A DNA stretch of 64,000 nucleotides from Photobacterium frigidiphilum (GTDB taxonomy: Bacteria; Pseudomonadota; Gammaproteobacteria; Enterobacterales; Vibrionaceae): assembly GCF_003025615.1 (NCBI RefSeq), contig NZ_PYMJ01000009.1, positions 62,001 to 126,000 of the forward strand, written 5' to 3'. Below the pieces are notes generated by a model. It ran no database searches. It had not been told where the DNA came from and saw only the letters and a list, made by a program, of their open reading frames with translations. This document shows, piece after piece, positions 63,864 through 64,000 of the stretch; within the stretch, counting starts at the first letter, position 1; each line of letters begins with the position of its first letter. The position numbers and the translations under genes are program-made.

Positions 63864-64000
63864 TTAAGCCAGTGATTGATTTATTTCAGCTAATACAGCA
63901 GCAGGATCAGTAGCCTGTGTAATAGGACGGCCGATAACTAAGTAATCAGACCCCGCATTAACGGCTTCAACGGGTGTCATCACACGACGCTGATCGCCAG
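63864..64000 (-). CDS. pyrF: Orotidine 5'-phosphate decarboxylase, C-terminal part
   Basis: The minus-strand frame entering from the right edge encodes the last 44 or so residues: [20 protein letters not shown], then [12 protein letters not shown] and a final helix ending NQSLA. GDQRR and VIGRPIT are the phosphate-binding C-terminal segments of PyrF, which decarboxylates OMP to UMP. The 5' part is outside the window. The stop is TAA at 63866-63864, followed by the terminator shared with sapF. Confidence 0.93.
   Translation of the reverse strand, partial: GDQRRVMTPVEAVNAGSDYLVIGRPITQATDPAAVLAEINQSLA

Overview
The window looks like a chromosomal segment of a Vibrionaceae gammaproteobacterium, most likely a Photobacterium or close Vibrio relative. 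The evidence is AT-rich DNA, a CsiV-family gene directly after mfd, the fabV-fadE-psrA cluster, HexR next to pykA, and several gene orders that I know from enterobacteria and vibrios. No rRNA, tRNA, insertion sequence, prophage or CRISPR array was seen. The assignment rests on recalled protein similarity and synteny, with no database search.

Layout. 1-3.9 kb: the 3' part of mfd, csiV, a GNAT acetyltransferase and an anchored FKBP isomerase. 4.1-11.0 kb (minus strand): ndh, ycfP, a DUF6279 lipoprotein, a thiK-like kinase, lpoB, ycfL, a COG3014 lipoprotein and hinT, matching the E. coli hinT-ycfL-lpoB-thiK-ycfP-ndh order without nagZ. 11.4-14.8 kb: a chemoreceptor and pyrC. 14.9-20.1 kb: an RND efflux operon with two lipoprotein adaptors. 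20.4-27.4 kb: class I fumarase, pabB, nudL, sdaC and sdaA, the last behind an apparently structured leader. 27.5-34.2 kb: an ADP-ribosylglycohydrolase-like gene, an AraC-type regulator remnant, satP, an unrecognised lipoprotein, nfsA, an iron-type alcohol dehydrogenase and grxA. 34.4-38.4 kb: a YbjL-type transporter and a PhoPQ-like two-component system. 38.4-42.9 kb: fabV, fadE and psrA, which bring fatty-acid synthesis and beta-oxidation under one local regulator. 43.5-50.0 kb: an M20 peptidase, a tandem small-RNA array, yeeZ, hexR and pykA. 50.1-58.3 kb: rimJ, ogt, tyrR, ycjF, ycjX and pspCBA, with divergent pspF. 58.5-63.8 kb: sapABCDF. The window ends inside pyrF.

The most unusual element lies between the M20 peptidase and yeeZ (about 44.92-46.21 kb). 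Five head-to-tail units carry no convincing reading frame. Each has the same promoter-like spacing (TTGAAC, 18 nt, TCYTAT) and a strong intrinsic terminator. The terminator stems change in a compensatory way between copies. Three copies are nearly identical with an exact 281-bp period, the last is somewhat diverged and the first strongly diverged. I read this as a family of five small RNAs of about 140-146 nt with CU-rich segments resembling anti-Shine-Dalgarno sequence. I could not match them to any small-RNA family that I know.

Secondary observations are a possible riboregulated leader before sdaA, the same 7-5-7 palindrome upstream of both fumarase/pabB and pykA, a 22-codon upstream reading frame before hexR, an orphan terminator in the psrA-M20 gap, a PsrA-type operator over its own gene, and a PhoQ-like kinase without the usual proline after the phospho-accepting histidine. 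Several start codons were moved to internal ATGs because of Shine-Dalgarno placement or family length; each case is stated in its entry.
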